A stretch of 64,000 nt of DNA from Chitinophagales bacterium (GTDB lineage: Bacteria; Bacteroidota; Bacteroidia; Chitinophagales; LD1): NCBI GenBank assembly GCA_019638515.1, contig JAHBTS010000004.1, positions 186,001 through 250,000 of the forward strand, given 5' to 3'. The stretch's first letter is position 1; each line of letters starts with the position of its first letter. Position numbers and translations under genes: made by a program. This document shows positions 27,902-36,398 of this stretch, one piece after another. The notes under the pieces were generated by a model. That model saw only the letters and a program-made list of their open reading frames with translations, was not told where the DNA came from and did no database searches.

Positions 27902-28216
27902 ATTGTTTTTCCAGTTTCTTTTAGGAGCGCAAGCTAATACACTACTTATCCTTTTTACTTGTTTAATGTGTTGATTTTTTCAATAGTGTTACCCACAATA
28001 AGCGGCTGTTTAAATTTTGTATTATTTAAAATGATACCAATAATAATATGTAGTAAAGGCATGGTTAGTTAAGTGGTTGTATTTTTTACTGATGGCAATA
28101 CACACAAAAGTATATTTAGTTTTTAATCCTAAAACCGCTATGCTGTTTATTTTTATACATCCACGCAGTTGTTTTTTAGGCAACTCCTAAATACTTTTCC
28201 ATTAAAATACAAAAGC
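27902..28216. other. Gene-free gap between hisH2 and the NTF2-like gene
   Basis: Divergent intergenic stretch, strongly AT-rich. It holds a small hairpin (arms TTTAGG at 28175-28180 and CCTAAA at 28186-28191) shortly before the NTF2-like start. I see no coding frame, tRNA or clear TAnnTTTG promoter in it. Confidence 0.6.
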
Positions 28217-28591
28217 ATGAGTATTTCATCATCCACAGCAGCAAGCTTTGCACACGAATGGATTGCCGCTTGGAATAAACACGATATAGACGCTATTCTT
28301 TCGCACTACACAGATAATGTGTTGTTTTATTCTCCTTTTATACCGCTGCTTAAATTCAACGATACAGGCGTAATTACTTCTAAGGAAGATTTAAAAAAGT
28401 ACTTTGAAATCGGATTGAAAAATTTCCCGGATTTGTACTTCGATTTACATGAATATTTCGTGGGAATAAATACGGTGGTGCTATACTATACCTCTGTGAA
28501 TGGCAGAAAAGCACTTGAAGTTTTTGAGCTAAACGAAGCAGGAAAAGCAACAAAAGTATATTGCAATTATGCCGAAAGTAAAACGGTGTAA
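28217..28591 (+). CDS. SnoaL/NTF2-like fold protein
   Basis: Start taken at the ATG at 28217 (MSISSSTAASFAHEWIAAWN); the frame remains open back to 28169 but the extension has no family character. The 124-residue product has the NTF2-like opening AHEWIAAWNKHDIDAILSHYTDNVLFYSP and a beta-rich second half (TVVLYYTSVNGRKALEVFELNEAGKATKVYC). This is the single-domain cone fold used by SnoaL-type isomerases, delta-5-3-ketosteroid isomerases and many stress or uncharacterised proteins. No substrate can be named. A hairpin and T-run follow the stop. Confidence 0.8.
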   Translation: MSISSSTAASFAHEWIAAWNKHDIDAILSHYTDNVLFYSPFIPLLKFNDTGVITSKEDLKKYFEIGLKNFPDLYFDLHEYFVGINTVVLYYTSVNGRKALEVFELNEAGKATKVYCNYAESKTV

Positions 28592-28600
28592 ACTTCACGC

Positions 28601-28631
28601 ATGGCGCAAGATAATGGCTTGCCATTTTTTT
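28601..28631 (+). terminator. Possible intrinsic terminator after the NTF2-like gene
   Basis: Arms GCAAG and CTTGC, plus ATG/CAT beyond a two-base bulge, enclose a short loop and are followed by seven Ts. It starts nine bases after the stop codon at 28591. Confidence 0.5.
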
Positions 28632-28676
28632 GTATTTATATTCTGATATTTTTGAAACAAACAAAATGTAATTTGT

Positions 28677-29534
28677 ATGCAATGGAGAGGCAGACGCGAA
28701 AGTTCTAATGTAGAAGACCTGCGTGGCGGAGGAGGAAGGAAACGCGGTATGGCGTTGGGCGGAGTTGGCACTATACTGGTAGTGGTTATTGCATTGCTCA
28801 TGGGTAAAAACCCAATGCAGCTTTTACAGGCAGTGGGCGGGAACACTGCCATTACCACCGAGCAAACAGCTCCGGCTACCCCGCAACCGGATGATGAAGC
28901 CGCTTCGTTTGTGAAAGTAGTATTAGCCGATAACGAAGATGTGTGGAATAAGATGTTTAAAGAAGCCGGCAGTACTTACCGTGAGCCAACACTAGTGCTT
29001 TTTCGCGAAGGAGTAGAAAGCGCCTGCGGCTCTGCCTCTTCGGCAATGGGACCTTTTTATTGCTCCGGAGATGAAAAAATTTACATAGACCTTTCTTTTT
29101 ACGATGAATTAAAAAGCAGGTTCGCTGCTCCGGGCGATTTTGCAATGGCTTATGTGGTAGCACACGAAGTGGGGCACCATGTGCAGCACCTTTTAGGCAT
29201 TAGCGATAAAGTACACGCCATGCGTGAAAAACTGAGTGAAGCGGAATACAATAAAATGTCGGTGAAGCTGGAATTGCAAGCCGATTTTTTGGCCGGAGTT
29301 TGGGCACACCATGCCCAGCAAATGAAGCAAGTACTAGAAACGGGCGATATTGAAGAAGCACTCAATGCTGCCAATGCCATTGGCGATGATAAGCTGCAAA
29401 AGGAAGCACAAGGTTATGTGGTGCCCGATGCATTTACACATGGCACATCTAAGCAGCGCATGTACTGGTTCAAAAAAGGTTTTGAAACCGGAGATATAAA
29501 GCAGGGCGACACTTTTGCTGCCGGAGCAATATAG
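28677..29534 (+). CDS. Neutral zinc metallopeptidase, YpfJ family
   Basis: A 285-residue membrane-anchored protein. The N-terminus RGRRESSNVEDLRGGGGR is the typical YpfJ-family start, followed by one transmembrane helix near residues 25-42 and then a soluble domain. That domain contains the zinc-binding HEVGHHVQH (HExxH type) and a later ELQADFLAGVWAHH that probably supplies the third ligand. The topology suggests the peptidase faces the periplasm. The family is widely conserved but its natural substrate is not established. It converges with comEC, whose stop is 20 bases downstream. Confidence 0.92.
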   Translation: MQWRGRRESSNVEDLRGGGGRKRGMALGGVGTILVVVIALLMGKNPMQLLQAVGGNTAITTEQTAPATPQPDDEAASFVKVVLADNEDVWNKMFKEAGSTYREPTLVLFREGVESACGSASSAMGPFYCSGDEKIYIDLSFYDELKSRFAAPGDFAMAYVVAHEVGHHVQHLLGISDKVHAMREKLSEAEYNKMSVKLELQADFLAGVWAHHAQQMKQVLETGDIEEALNAANAIGDDKLQKEAQGYVVPDAFTHGTSKQRMYWFKKGFETGDIKQGDTFAAGAI

Positions 29535-29553
29535 TTTTTATCATAAAAACGGA

Positions 29554-31647
29554 CTACCATTCGTGTGCGCCATCTTTTGCCACATCGTAAAAGGCAATTG
29601 CATGTTGCGCTGCTGCTTGCTTCCATTTTTTAACCTTAAAAGATTTGTTGCCGGCATCGGCTACTATTAGTTTAGGTGTGTACTGCTGTAATATTTCATT
29701 CATATATATTTTTGCATTGCCCGAAAGTATAAGCACATCTGTTTTGAAAGTGGAAGCGGGCATGGCTCCGGCAACAGGCGCGTGCAGCATTACAAACCGC
29801 TGCCTGTTACACTCCACAACATAACCGTTTTTTAAAGCATAAAAATTAGGATGCTCCGCAATATGCCGCACACGGTTTATGCCCAATTTCCACCAGTGGT
29901 GTTTTATGTTAAACAACATGGCGCTTTCGTTGTGTAGCAGTGTAGAATCAAAATCTATAAATGCGGTAGTGCCTCGTATGGCTGCAAAAGCCCGCTTTCC
30001 TTTTACCGAATAGCAAATGGTTTTTTCTTGCTTCTGTTGTGCCCAATATTCGTATCCATTCCACAAAGAAAGCAGGAGGAAAATAAGCAGCAGCCAGCGC
30101 AAGGGCTTTGCTTTAATTACAATAATAAGGCTGCTGCAAAGCAAAACGGCAATGTAAATAAGCAGTAGCTCTACGGCAGAAATACTAATGCCTTCCATAA
30201 TAGAGTATGGAATTTTTTCAAGCAAAAAGATAAACTTATTTAGCGCAAAAGTGAGCCAGTAAAAGAACTTGCCAACCCAATACTGCAAGGTTTCAAAAGG
30301 GCTTAAAACAAACAGTAAAATACCGGAATGAATAAGCAGCCAACCTGCCGGAATTACTAAAAGATTGCTTACTAAAAACAAGTTGGGAAACTGGTGAAAG
30401 TAATACAGGCCAAGCGGAAAGGTAGTTGCCTGCGCAGCAATAGAAACAGCTGTTACCTCCCAAATACTTTGTGCCCATTTATTGTTGAATGAAAACCACG
30501 ATACAATTTTGGGATGCAAATACACAATGCCTATTACTGCCAAGTAACTCAGTTTAAAACCAACCTCGGTCATAATAAAAGGATTTATGAGCATAAGCAG
30601 CAATGCCGAAGCCCCAATGATGTTAAACATGTTGGGTTGGCGGCTACATTGTTTTCCAACAGCCATCATACTAAACATGGCGGCCGATCGCAGCACCGAA
30701 GGGCTTAACCCTGTTAAGCAGGCATACATCCAAATAAGCACAACAATTACAACGGTTTGCAGTAGGCGGCTTCTTTTTGTTTTGTTTAAAAAGAACAGCA
30801 TTCTACTCAATACAATATACACCATACCAACATGCAACCCGCTAACAGAAAGCACATGCAGTGCTCCCGAAGCGGCATACGCCTGTGTAATTTCGGGTGT
30901 AATAAAATCGTTGTAACCCAACATTAACGCGCTTGCCACACCCAGTTCGTTTTTGGTGCTAACATGTTTGCTTATTTGGTTAAAAAGTTGCTGGCGAAAT
31001 TGATATACATACCTAAAGAAAGCATTGCCGGCATTGCCTTTTAGCAGTTGCCAGCCACTATTGGACAAGAAGGTTTGGTGGTAAACATTTTGAAAACTCA
31101 TAAACTCCTTGTAATTGAACTGTTCGGGGTTTTTAGGAGCTTCTATTGCTTGAAACGAAGCAGGAAGCAATAGAATGCTGCCATACTGTAATTGGTTGCT
31201 CTGCTCATTTTTTAAGAAAGAAACCAAGAGCTTTCCTTTGGCAGCTTGTGCGTATCCCGAAGCGTTAACCACTTGCTTTACCGAAACAATTACACGCCAA
31301 CTTTTTTCTTTACCTACCGGAGGCTTATCTACTATAGCGAGCAAAAAATGCTGCGGCTGTGCTTTTGCGCTAAAGTGTGCAGGCGAAAGTATTTCGGTGT
31401 GGGCAAACGTGAGTAAGTAAGCAGAAGCCCCCACCAATAAAATGGCACTTGTGCCGGGTAAGTACAGTGCTGCTTGGCGCAACCATAATTTTTTAAACCA
31501 TATAAAAACAACCATAGGCAGCCAAGCCAATAGCCAACAGACTAAGGCTATTTTCCAATGGGCAGGAAAGAGAATATGGCATGCAATACCTGTAATAAAA
31601 ATTAGGGTGAGCCGTATTGCCGGAAATTTGCTCCAAGGGTTGAGCAT
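29554..31647 (-). CDS. comEC: ComEC/Rec2-type DNA uptake channel protein
   Basis: A 697-residue polytopic inner-membrane protein. ComEC carries single-stranded DNA into the cytoplasm during natural transformation. An N-terminal hydrophobic DUF4131-like region is followed by a beta-rich OB-like stretch and then the competence domain (ASGALHVLSVSGLHVGMVYIVLS, LTGLSPSVLRSAAMFSMMAVG). The C-terminal 150 residues after the last helix are soluble but I see no HxHxDH metallo-beta-lactamase motif, so the nuclease-like domain of longer ComEC proteins looks degenerate. I see no other competence gene nearby. Confidence 0.92.
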   Translation of the reverse strand: MLNPWSKFPAIRLTLIFITGIACHILFPAHWKIALVCWLLAWLPMVVFIWFKKLWLRQAALYLPGTSAILLVGASAYLLTFAHTEILSPAHFSAKAQPQHFLLAIVDKPPVGKEKSWRVIVSVKQVVNASGYAQAAKGKLLVSFLKNEQSNQLQYGSILLLPASFQAIEAPKNPEQFNYKEFMSFQNVYHQTFLSNSGWQLLKGNAGNAFFRYVYQFRQQLFNQISKHVSTKNELGVASALMLGYNDFITPEITQAYAASGALHVLSVSGLHVGMVYIVLSRMLFFLNKTKRSRLLQTVVIVVLIWMYACLTGLSPSVLRSAAMFSMMAVGKQCSRQPNMFNIIGASALLLMLINPFIMTEVGFKLSYLAVIGIVYLHPKIVSWFSFNNKWAQSIWEVTAVSIAAQATTFPLGLYYFHQFPNLFLVSNLLVIPAGWLLIHSGILLFVLSPFETLQYWVGKFFYWLTFALNKFIFLLEKIPYSIMEGISISAVELLLIYIAVLLCSSLIIVIKAKPLRWLLLIFLLLSLWNGYEYWAQQKQEKTICYSVKGKRAFAAIRGTTAFIDFDSTLLHNESAMLFNIKHHWWKLGINRVRHIAEHPNFYALKNGYVVECNRQRFVMLHAPVAGAMPASTFKTDVLILSGNAKIYMNEILQQYTPKLIVADAGNKSFKVKKWKQAAAQHAIAFYDVAKDGAHEW

Positions 31648-31675
31648 AGGCGATAGTTAAGGGTGTGAACTTCAC

Positions 31676-31683
31676 CGAATGTA
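31676..31683 (-). promoter_or_regulatory. -7-like box upstream of comEC
   Basis: Minus strand reads TACATTCG, one base away from TAnnTTTG, 28 bases before the comEC ATG. The same eight bases precede phoH and sucC in this window. Confidence 0.4.
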
Positions 31684-31780
31684 AGGTTTAAAAATGGAAA
31701 GCGGAAATTTCATTGCTCAATACTTATTTCATAACAGTAGCTTGGTTGTGGTATTCGGCAGCTTTTTGTGTGGAATGAAA

Positions 31781-31817
31781 TAAAAAAAGCCAACTGTAAA
31801 AGTTGGCTTTAAAAAAA
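31781..31817 (-). terminator. Strong intrinsic terminator
   Basis: A ten-base perfect stem (AAAGCCAACT / AGTTGGCTTT) with a five-base loop, flanked by A/T runs on both sides. On the minus strand it follows the dioxygenase-like gene and ends in a T-run; it could also work in the plus direction. Confidence 0.85.
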
Positions 31818-31864
31818 CACTCTTAAAGGAAGAATAGAGCGTTTTCTGTTGGGCAAAATTATTG

Positions 31865-32878
31865 CTATCGGCTGGCTGTCATCATTTTGCTATCTATAAA
31901 AGTACCATTGCTGTTTTTAACGGTAATCTGGTAAATATAGTTGCCGGAAGAAAGCCCTAAAGACTGCATGTTTAGTTCAATTTTGTGTTCTCCGGCAGCA
32001 AGGTTGTTTTGTTGAATAGTTGCTACTTTTTGCCCTTGTAAATCGAAAAGCTCTAAGGTTAAATCAGCAGGTTGAATCAAACTTACCGGAATGGTTGTTT
32101 GCCCGGTATATGGATTGGGTGAATTTTGCCCAAGCAAAAAGTATTTGGCGTTTTCTTTTTCCAGATGTCCCACACCAACAGTTCCGTTTCCTTTCACTGT
32201 AACTTCTAAATAGCTATCATAACCACCGGTGGTTTGGTTGGGGGTTAGTGTTGCCATTTGATAAGTATAGCCATCAGAGAAAATATTGTCGGTAGCAAGG
32301 GTCATTGGATCTGTACCGTTGGTGTAAAGATTAGAGTTGGCTGTGTAAATAGCTTGTTTGGTGGCCACATCAAAGGTGAGTTGCGAAATGGCAGCATAAG
32401 AAGAACTTACATACACTTGAAAGTGAATGTGGCAAATTCTACCAGTGTACCAACCAGGGAAGATGGTTACAAAATCAACCTCGCCATTGGCATCGGTGTA
32501 TTGGTATCCTCGCAGATATGTTAAACCTGCTTGCCCCTGATTGTTGTTTTGGCTATAACCGGAGTAGAGTCCATCTTTATCGCAGTGCCAAATATTTACA
32601 CGCAGGTTTTCCATAGGTAAGCAGTTTCCGTTGCCAATAATTTTTAGTTTAAGGTTGAGCTGCACACCTGTTTTATTTTCTCGAATATCTTGCCGAAAAA
32701 AAGCAGTATTTGCGGTTAGGTCGAGCGGAAATGGGCCTGCGGTTTCTGTGGGAATGAGTGTGCAACTATCGGTACTACTCTCTTGTTTGGCTTCTGCAAT
32801 CATTTTGCCGAATGGCACTAAGGAAACAGCTCCGAGTAGCCCGGTAGCTTTGATGAAGTTTCTGCGATTGTTTTTCAT
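31865..32878 (-). CDS. Intradiol ring-cleavage dioxygenase-like protein with Tat signal and T9SS domain
   Basis: Start taken at the ATG at 32878; the frame extends two codons to a TTG. The 337-residue protein opens with a twin-arginine signal (RRNFIKATGLLG, Arg5-Arg6). The core resembles protocatechuate/catechol intradiol dioxygenases: NIWHCDKDGLYSGY, then TIFPGWYTGRICHIHFQV. Candidate iron ligands are Tyr105, Tyr144, His150 and His152, so the non-haem Fe(III) site looks intact. The last 85 residues, from LGQNSPNPYTGQ, are a T9SS type A sorting domain. Folding with metal in the cytoplasm, export by Tat and passage through T9SS is the inferred route. The substrate is unknown. A strong terminator follows. 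Confidence 0.88.
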   Translation of the reverse strand: MKNNRRNFIKATGLLGAVSLVPFGKMIAEAKQESSTDSCTLIPTETAGPFPLDLTANTAFFRQDIRENKTGVQLNLKLKIIGNGNCLPMENLRVNIWHCDKDGLYSGYSQNNNQGQAGLTYLRGYQYTDANGEVDFVTIFPGWYTGRICHIHFQVYVSSSYAAISQLTFDVATKQAIYTANSNLYTNGTDPMTLATDNIFSDGYTYQMATLTPNQTTGGYDSYLEVTVKGNGTVGVGHLEKENAKYFLLGQNSPNPYTGQTTIPVSLIQPADLTLELFDLQGQKVATIQQNNLAAGEHKIELNMQSLGLSSGNYIYQITVKNSNGTFIDSKMMTASR

Positions 32879-32966
32879 TTTCAATGGTGTTTATTATTTG
32901 TGATGGACAATACTTTTTAAGGTAAAGAGAGCGCTACTTGTAAGTTTTGTTTTACACAATTAATGG

Positions 32967-35099
32967 CTATAGGTTTACAGTAGTATATTTGGAACTTACG
33001 GTAAATGTTTGGCTTGAGCCGCCCGAATAGGTAGCTCCGGTGTAGTAACCGTTAAAGTTTGCGCCACCGCTTATTGTGCCGCCATATTGAATAGTGTAAG
33101 TTCCATTCACAAAGGCAGGGTCGCTAAACAGCATTACAATCTTGTTGTTACCTCCGCCACCACCGCCACCTGAGAGTGTTGGAAGGGCATAAATTAGCAC
33201 AACCTGATTGGCTGCGTTTTTAATGCAGATATTTTGGTTAGGTGTAATTGAAAGTTTAAGTGAATTTTGAGTGGATACGTTTGTGGTGGGGTTGCTGGTA
33301 TTTCCTCCGGTACCAACCATTGTGCCGCCCAACACTTTAAAGGTATTGTTGTCGCAGTCGAATCCTTCTTCGGGCCCTCCGGCTCCTTTTGAAATAGTTA
33401 ATCCACCTGAAACAACAAGAGTGCCGTTGCAATCTAAGCCATCGTTGCCGCGTGCGGTTAAGGAGTGTGTGCCTCCGGAAACTTCAATGTGTGTTGCGGC
33501 ATTGATGCAATCGTCATAGGTTGTTGCAGTAATTTGCCCACCTTTAACGAATAAGCTGTCTTTGCTTTCTAAGCCTTCGCCACCTTCGGTGCTTTGTGTA
33601 CAGTTAGCGTTAATAATGCCGCTGTTAACGGTTAGGTTTCCATCGGCTTTAATTGCTTTTGGATTGGCATAATCGGCATTTTGGCCAGAGCCTGAAACCA
33701 AAAATCTGTTTCCGGAAGTGGTTACGCTTAGGTTTAGTAAAGTATCGTTTGCGCCTTGGTTTCCAATAGTAATTGTTCCGTCTGAAGAAACTCCTTTTCC
33801 GGCAGTGCCGGAGCTGGAGCAAACAATTTTTCCGGCTAATAATGAAATGCCTGTATCGGCACTAATGCAGGTGGCTCCATAACTATCGGTAATTGCATTT
33901 TCGTTGGTGTAGGTGGCTCCGTTTCCGGCAGTAGATATGTTGATATTTCCACCATTTACAACAATGTTTCTATCGGCCGAAATTCCTTTTCCGCCAGCAT
34001 TGGATGCTGGGCATTGTATGGTTAAATCGCCTCCGTTGATAATTACATCTACATCGCTTTTTATTCCCGTGCAGTAGGAAGGGTCGTACCCGCTACCAGA
34101 TGCTTCTAATACTACGGTTCCCGAAGCGGTTAAGGATATTTCACCTCCGTTAATAGTGGTGCTATTGCTTGTTTTTATGGCTTTTGATTGTTCTCCCGAA
34201 ACGGTAATGTTGGTGGTGCCGTTATTTATGGTAGCGGTTGTTGCTTTTAATCCTTTGATATCTTTTGAGGCGGCAACAATAGTTAAGTTGCCATTATTTA
34301 GTTCAATGGTTTTGGAAGCATCAACGCCATCGCCTATTGGTGTAATGGTAATGGTACCGCCATTTTGTATGTAATCATTTACGTGAATACCATCAGAAGC
34401 TGCTTGAGCAATATTTAAAATGCCGGATTCAACAATTAGAGTATCATCTACTGCAATGGCGTGTTTTTTGTAACCATTTACATTTAGCGTTCCGCTTCCC
34501 GCAATGGTTAAATTGCCTGTTGCATACAAAGCACCATTTGTTGATGCGGTAGTTGAATCGTTAAGTGTATTTATGGTTCCTGCAGATAAAAACATTTCAC
34601 TTACGGTAGAGCCAAGTAATGCTATGGCTGCACCTCCCGGATTGGTAATGGAGGCATGGCTCATAATTAACCTAACAGATTGTGCACTGGTTAATTTCAA
34701 AGAGCCATTGGCGGTTGTTCCTAAAATGTTGTACTTTAAATTGGCGGTTGAATAAGTAGATGTAGCCGTTACATGCCCCGCACTGTCTGTAATGGTTACT
34801 CCGGCAGCAGAAAATGGATTGATGATGGTTGCTTGCGAACCGTGATAGATAATGTAAATTTCAGAATCAACATTATTAGTGAATGTTATACTGTCGATTC
34901 CTACAATAGGCAATTCAAACATTCCGGTGTTTGGATAGAAAGATGAGTTGCTGTTTGCCAGTTTTAAACTATCTATATTGTCAACTTGCTGCTGGTAAAT
35001 AAGGTTGTTGCTATTGTGAACGCGCAAGACGTTTTGCGCCTTACCTTTTATTGCCACTAGGGTAAATATAAGAGGTAAAAACAGGAGTGCTTTTCTCAT
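32967..35099 (-). CDS. Secreted beta-helix carbohydrate-binding protein (Cthe_2159-like)
   Basis: A 710-residue protein with a signal peptide (cleaved near residue 21, KGKAQ). The body is made of repeated short strands with motifs such as DGIHVNDYIQNGGTITITP, SADRNIVVNGGNINIST and SSDGTITIGNQG. This fits the right-handed beta-helix carbohydrate-binding family typified by Cthe_2159. Acidic turns in such helices often bind calcium. It has no T9SS sorting domain of its own. Its start overlaps by four bases the stop of a small secreted protein that does have one, so the pair is probably co-made. The ligand is unknown; pectin or cellulose binding has been discussed for the family. Confidence 0.82.
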   Translation of the reverse strand: MRKALLFLPLIFTLVAIKGKAQNVLRVHNSNNLIYQQQVDNIDSLKLANSNSSFYPNTGMFELPIVGIDSITFTNNVDSEIYIIYHGSQATIINPFSAAGVTITDSAGHVTATSTYSTANLKYNILGTTANGSLKLTSAQSVRLIMSHASITNPGGAAIALLGSTVSEMFLSAGTINTLNDSTTASTNGALYATGNLTIAGSGTLNVNGYKKHAIAVDDTLIVESGILNIAQAASDGIHVNDYIQNGGTITITPIGDGVDASKTIELNNGNLTIVAASKDIKGLKATTATINNGTTNITVSGEQSKAIKTSNSTTINGGEISLTASGTVVLEASGSGYDPSYCTGIKSDVDVIINGGDLTIQCPASNAGGKGISADRNIVVNGGNINISTAGNGATYTNENAITDSYGATCISADTGISLLAGKIVCSSSGTAGKGVSSDGTITIGNQGANDTLLNLSVTTSGNRFLVSGSGQNADYANPKAIKADGNLTVNSGIINANCTQSTEGGEGLESKDSLFVKGGQITATTYDDCINAATHIEVSGGTHSLTARGNDGLDCNGTLVVSGGLTISKGAGGPEEGFDCDNNTFKVLGGTMVGTGGNTSNPTTNVSTQNSLKLSITPNQNICIKNAANQVVLIYALPTLSGGGGGGGNNKIVMLFSDPAFVNGTYTIQYGGTISGGANFNGYYTGATYSGGSSQTFTVSSKYTTVNL

Positions 35100-35605
35100 T
35101 GTTTCATTAGTTTAAATGATTGTTTATTGATAACTACCACATAAATGCCTGTGGTTAAATAAGAAATATCTACTTGGTTGCCGCTGGCGTAAGTGCCGCG
35201 GGCTACTTGTGCGCCATTGGTGTTGTAAATGCGAACATCTAAATTTTTACCACCGGAAGATTCTATTTTAAAATAGTTGCTGGCAGGATTAGGTAAAATA
35301 CTAATGGCTTCATTGTTGGCAGTAACCTTGTTTATTCCTGTTGTAGTGCCATCGCCATCAAAAGTGATTTTTCTAATATCTGCAATCGGAATGGTGGTTT
35401 GCGCAGCAACATTGGTGGTGTTGATGATTAAGTTGTTGCTGTCGAACCAAATTTTTCCGGAGGAGTCAATCAAATAGTTTTGCTCCGTTTGGTTGAAAAA
35501 GGTAACTTTTACAGCCGTTTGTCCGCTTGCAAATTTTACAGCGAACAGTAAGAGCAAGGAGGCTGCGAAACCTTTGCTCCTAACAAGGTTTAGAAATAAT
35601 AGCAT
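35096..35605 (-). CDS. Small secreted protein with T9SS sorting domain
   Basis: A 169-residue protein: signal peptide (to about residue 28, KFASG), a short domain of about 55 residues, then a T9SS type A sorting domain from ILPNPASNYF to the end. The short domain contains SSGKIWFDSNNLII and IPIADIRKITF. It resembles the N-terminus of the downstream beta-helix protein (GMFELPIVGIDSITF), suggesting a shared anchoring or assembly module. Its stop overlaps the beta-helix gene start by four bases (ATGA type). The role is likely tied to that partner; no enzymatic motif. Confidence 0.82.
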   Translation of the reverse strand: MLLFLNLVRSKGFAASLLLLFAVKFASGQTAVKVTFFNQTEQNYLIDSSGKIWFDSNNLIINTTNVAAQTTIPIADIRKITFDGDGTTTGINKVTANNEAISILPNPASNYFKIESSGGKNLDVRIYNTNGAQVARGTYASGNQVDISYLTTGIYVVVINKQSFKLMKQ

Positions 35606-35635
35606 GTTTGGTACTAAATTTTAATTGAATTTCAA

Positions 35636-35643
35636 CGAAGATA
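35636..35643 (-). promoter_or_regulatory. -7-like box of the small T9SS/beta-helix operon
   Basis: Minus strand reads TATCTTCG, 30 bases before the ATG at 35605; the same octamer occurs before lipA. No well-spaced TTG is seen. Confidence 0.4.
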
Positions 35644-35702
35644 TTTTGCAGGCAGCAAGAAGTTGCATAAGTGCGAAGAATGGCTGCTTTTCTGCGAAGT
35701 AT

Positions 35703-36398
35703 TTATTTTGGAAGAAAACGCAGTGCAAAATCTTCTTTATAGTTGGTGCCTATTGGTATTTCTCTATTGGCTATAAACAACGTATGTCTATGAACCTTTT
35801 TAATGTGTTTTAGCGCTACAATAAAAGAGCGATGCACTCGCATAAATTCTTTTTGCGGAAGCTTTTCAATTATACTCTTGAGCGACATGCGCGTAGTTAT
35901 TTTCTCTTTTTCGCTCAAATAGATGTTTAGATAATCTGCAAAAGATTCGATAAGCAAAATACTAGCAATGGGAATTTTGTGTAGGCTGTATTCTGAACGA
36001 ACATAAATGTTTTGAATGTCGGTGGTTTCTTTATTAAGTTGGTAGTTATTAAAGTCGTTTGCTTTGTTTACGGCAACCAAAAAGCGTTCGTAAGAGAAAG
36101 GTTTTAGTAGATAGTCTATGGCGTTTAGGTTAAAGCCCTCAATAGCATATTGGCTGTGTGCGGTAGTAAAAATTACCATCAATTCCTGCTCTAGCGATTT
36201 GTATAAATCTATACCGGAAAGCTTAGGCATTTGAATATCTAAAAACAATAAATCGACAGAAAAATTACGGAGGTATTTTTGAGCATCGCCTACTTTACTA
36301 AAAGTTTTTTCCAACGAAATTAAATCTGTTTGTGCGCAGAATGTTTGCAACAATTCCAGTGGCAGAGGTTCGTCATCTATAGCAATGGCTTTAAGCAT
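35703..36398 (-). CDS. LytTR-family response regulator
   Basis: A 231-residue DNA-binding response regulator. The receiver domain (residues 1-115) has the acidic pair in IDDEPLP, the phospho-acceptor Asp in LLFLDIQMPKLSG, the Thr in FTTAHSQ, and the Lys in LLKPFSYERF. The LytTR DNA-binding domain (about 130-231) has the family signatures ILLIESFADYLNIYL and FMRVHRSFIVAL. The gene start overlaps the stop of its histidine kinase by one base (TAATG). Nearest downstream genes on the same strand encode the small T9SS/beta-helix pair, possible targets. I found no clear LytTR direct repeat upstream of them by eye. Confidence 0.94.
   Translation of the reverse strand: MLKAIAIDDEPLPLELLQTFCAQTDLISLEKTFSKVGDAQKYLRNFSVDLLFLDIQMPKLSGIDLYKSLEQELMVIFTTAHSQYAIEGFNLNAIDYLLKPFSYERFLVAVNKANDFNNYQLNKETTDIQNIYVRSEYSLHKIPIASILLIESFADYLNIYLSEKEKITTRMSLKSIIEKLPQKEFMRVHRSFIVALKHIKKVHRHTLFIANREIPIGTNYKEDFALRFLPK

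Noticed and set aside
29535..29553. Bidirectional terminator between the metallopeptidase and comEC genes
   Set aside because: The stem GTTTTTAT / ATAAAAAC has a single-base loop and is all A/T apart from its ends, so it is not a convincing intrinsic terminator.
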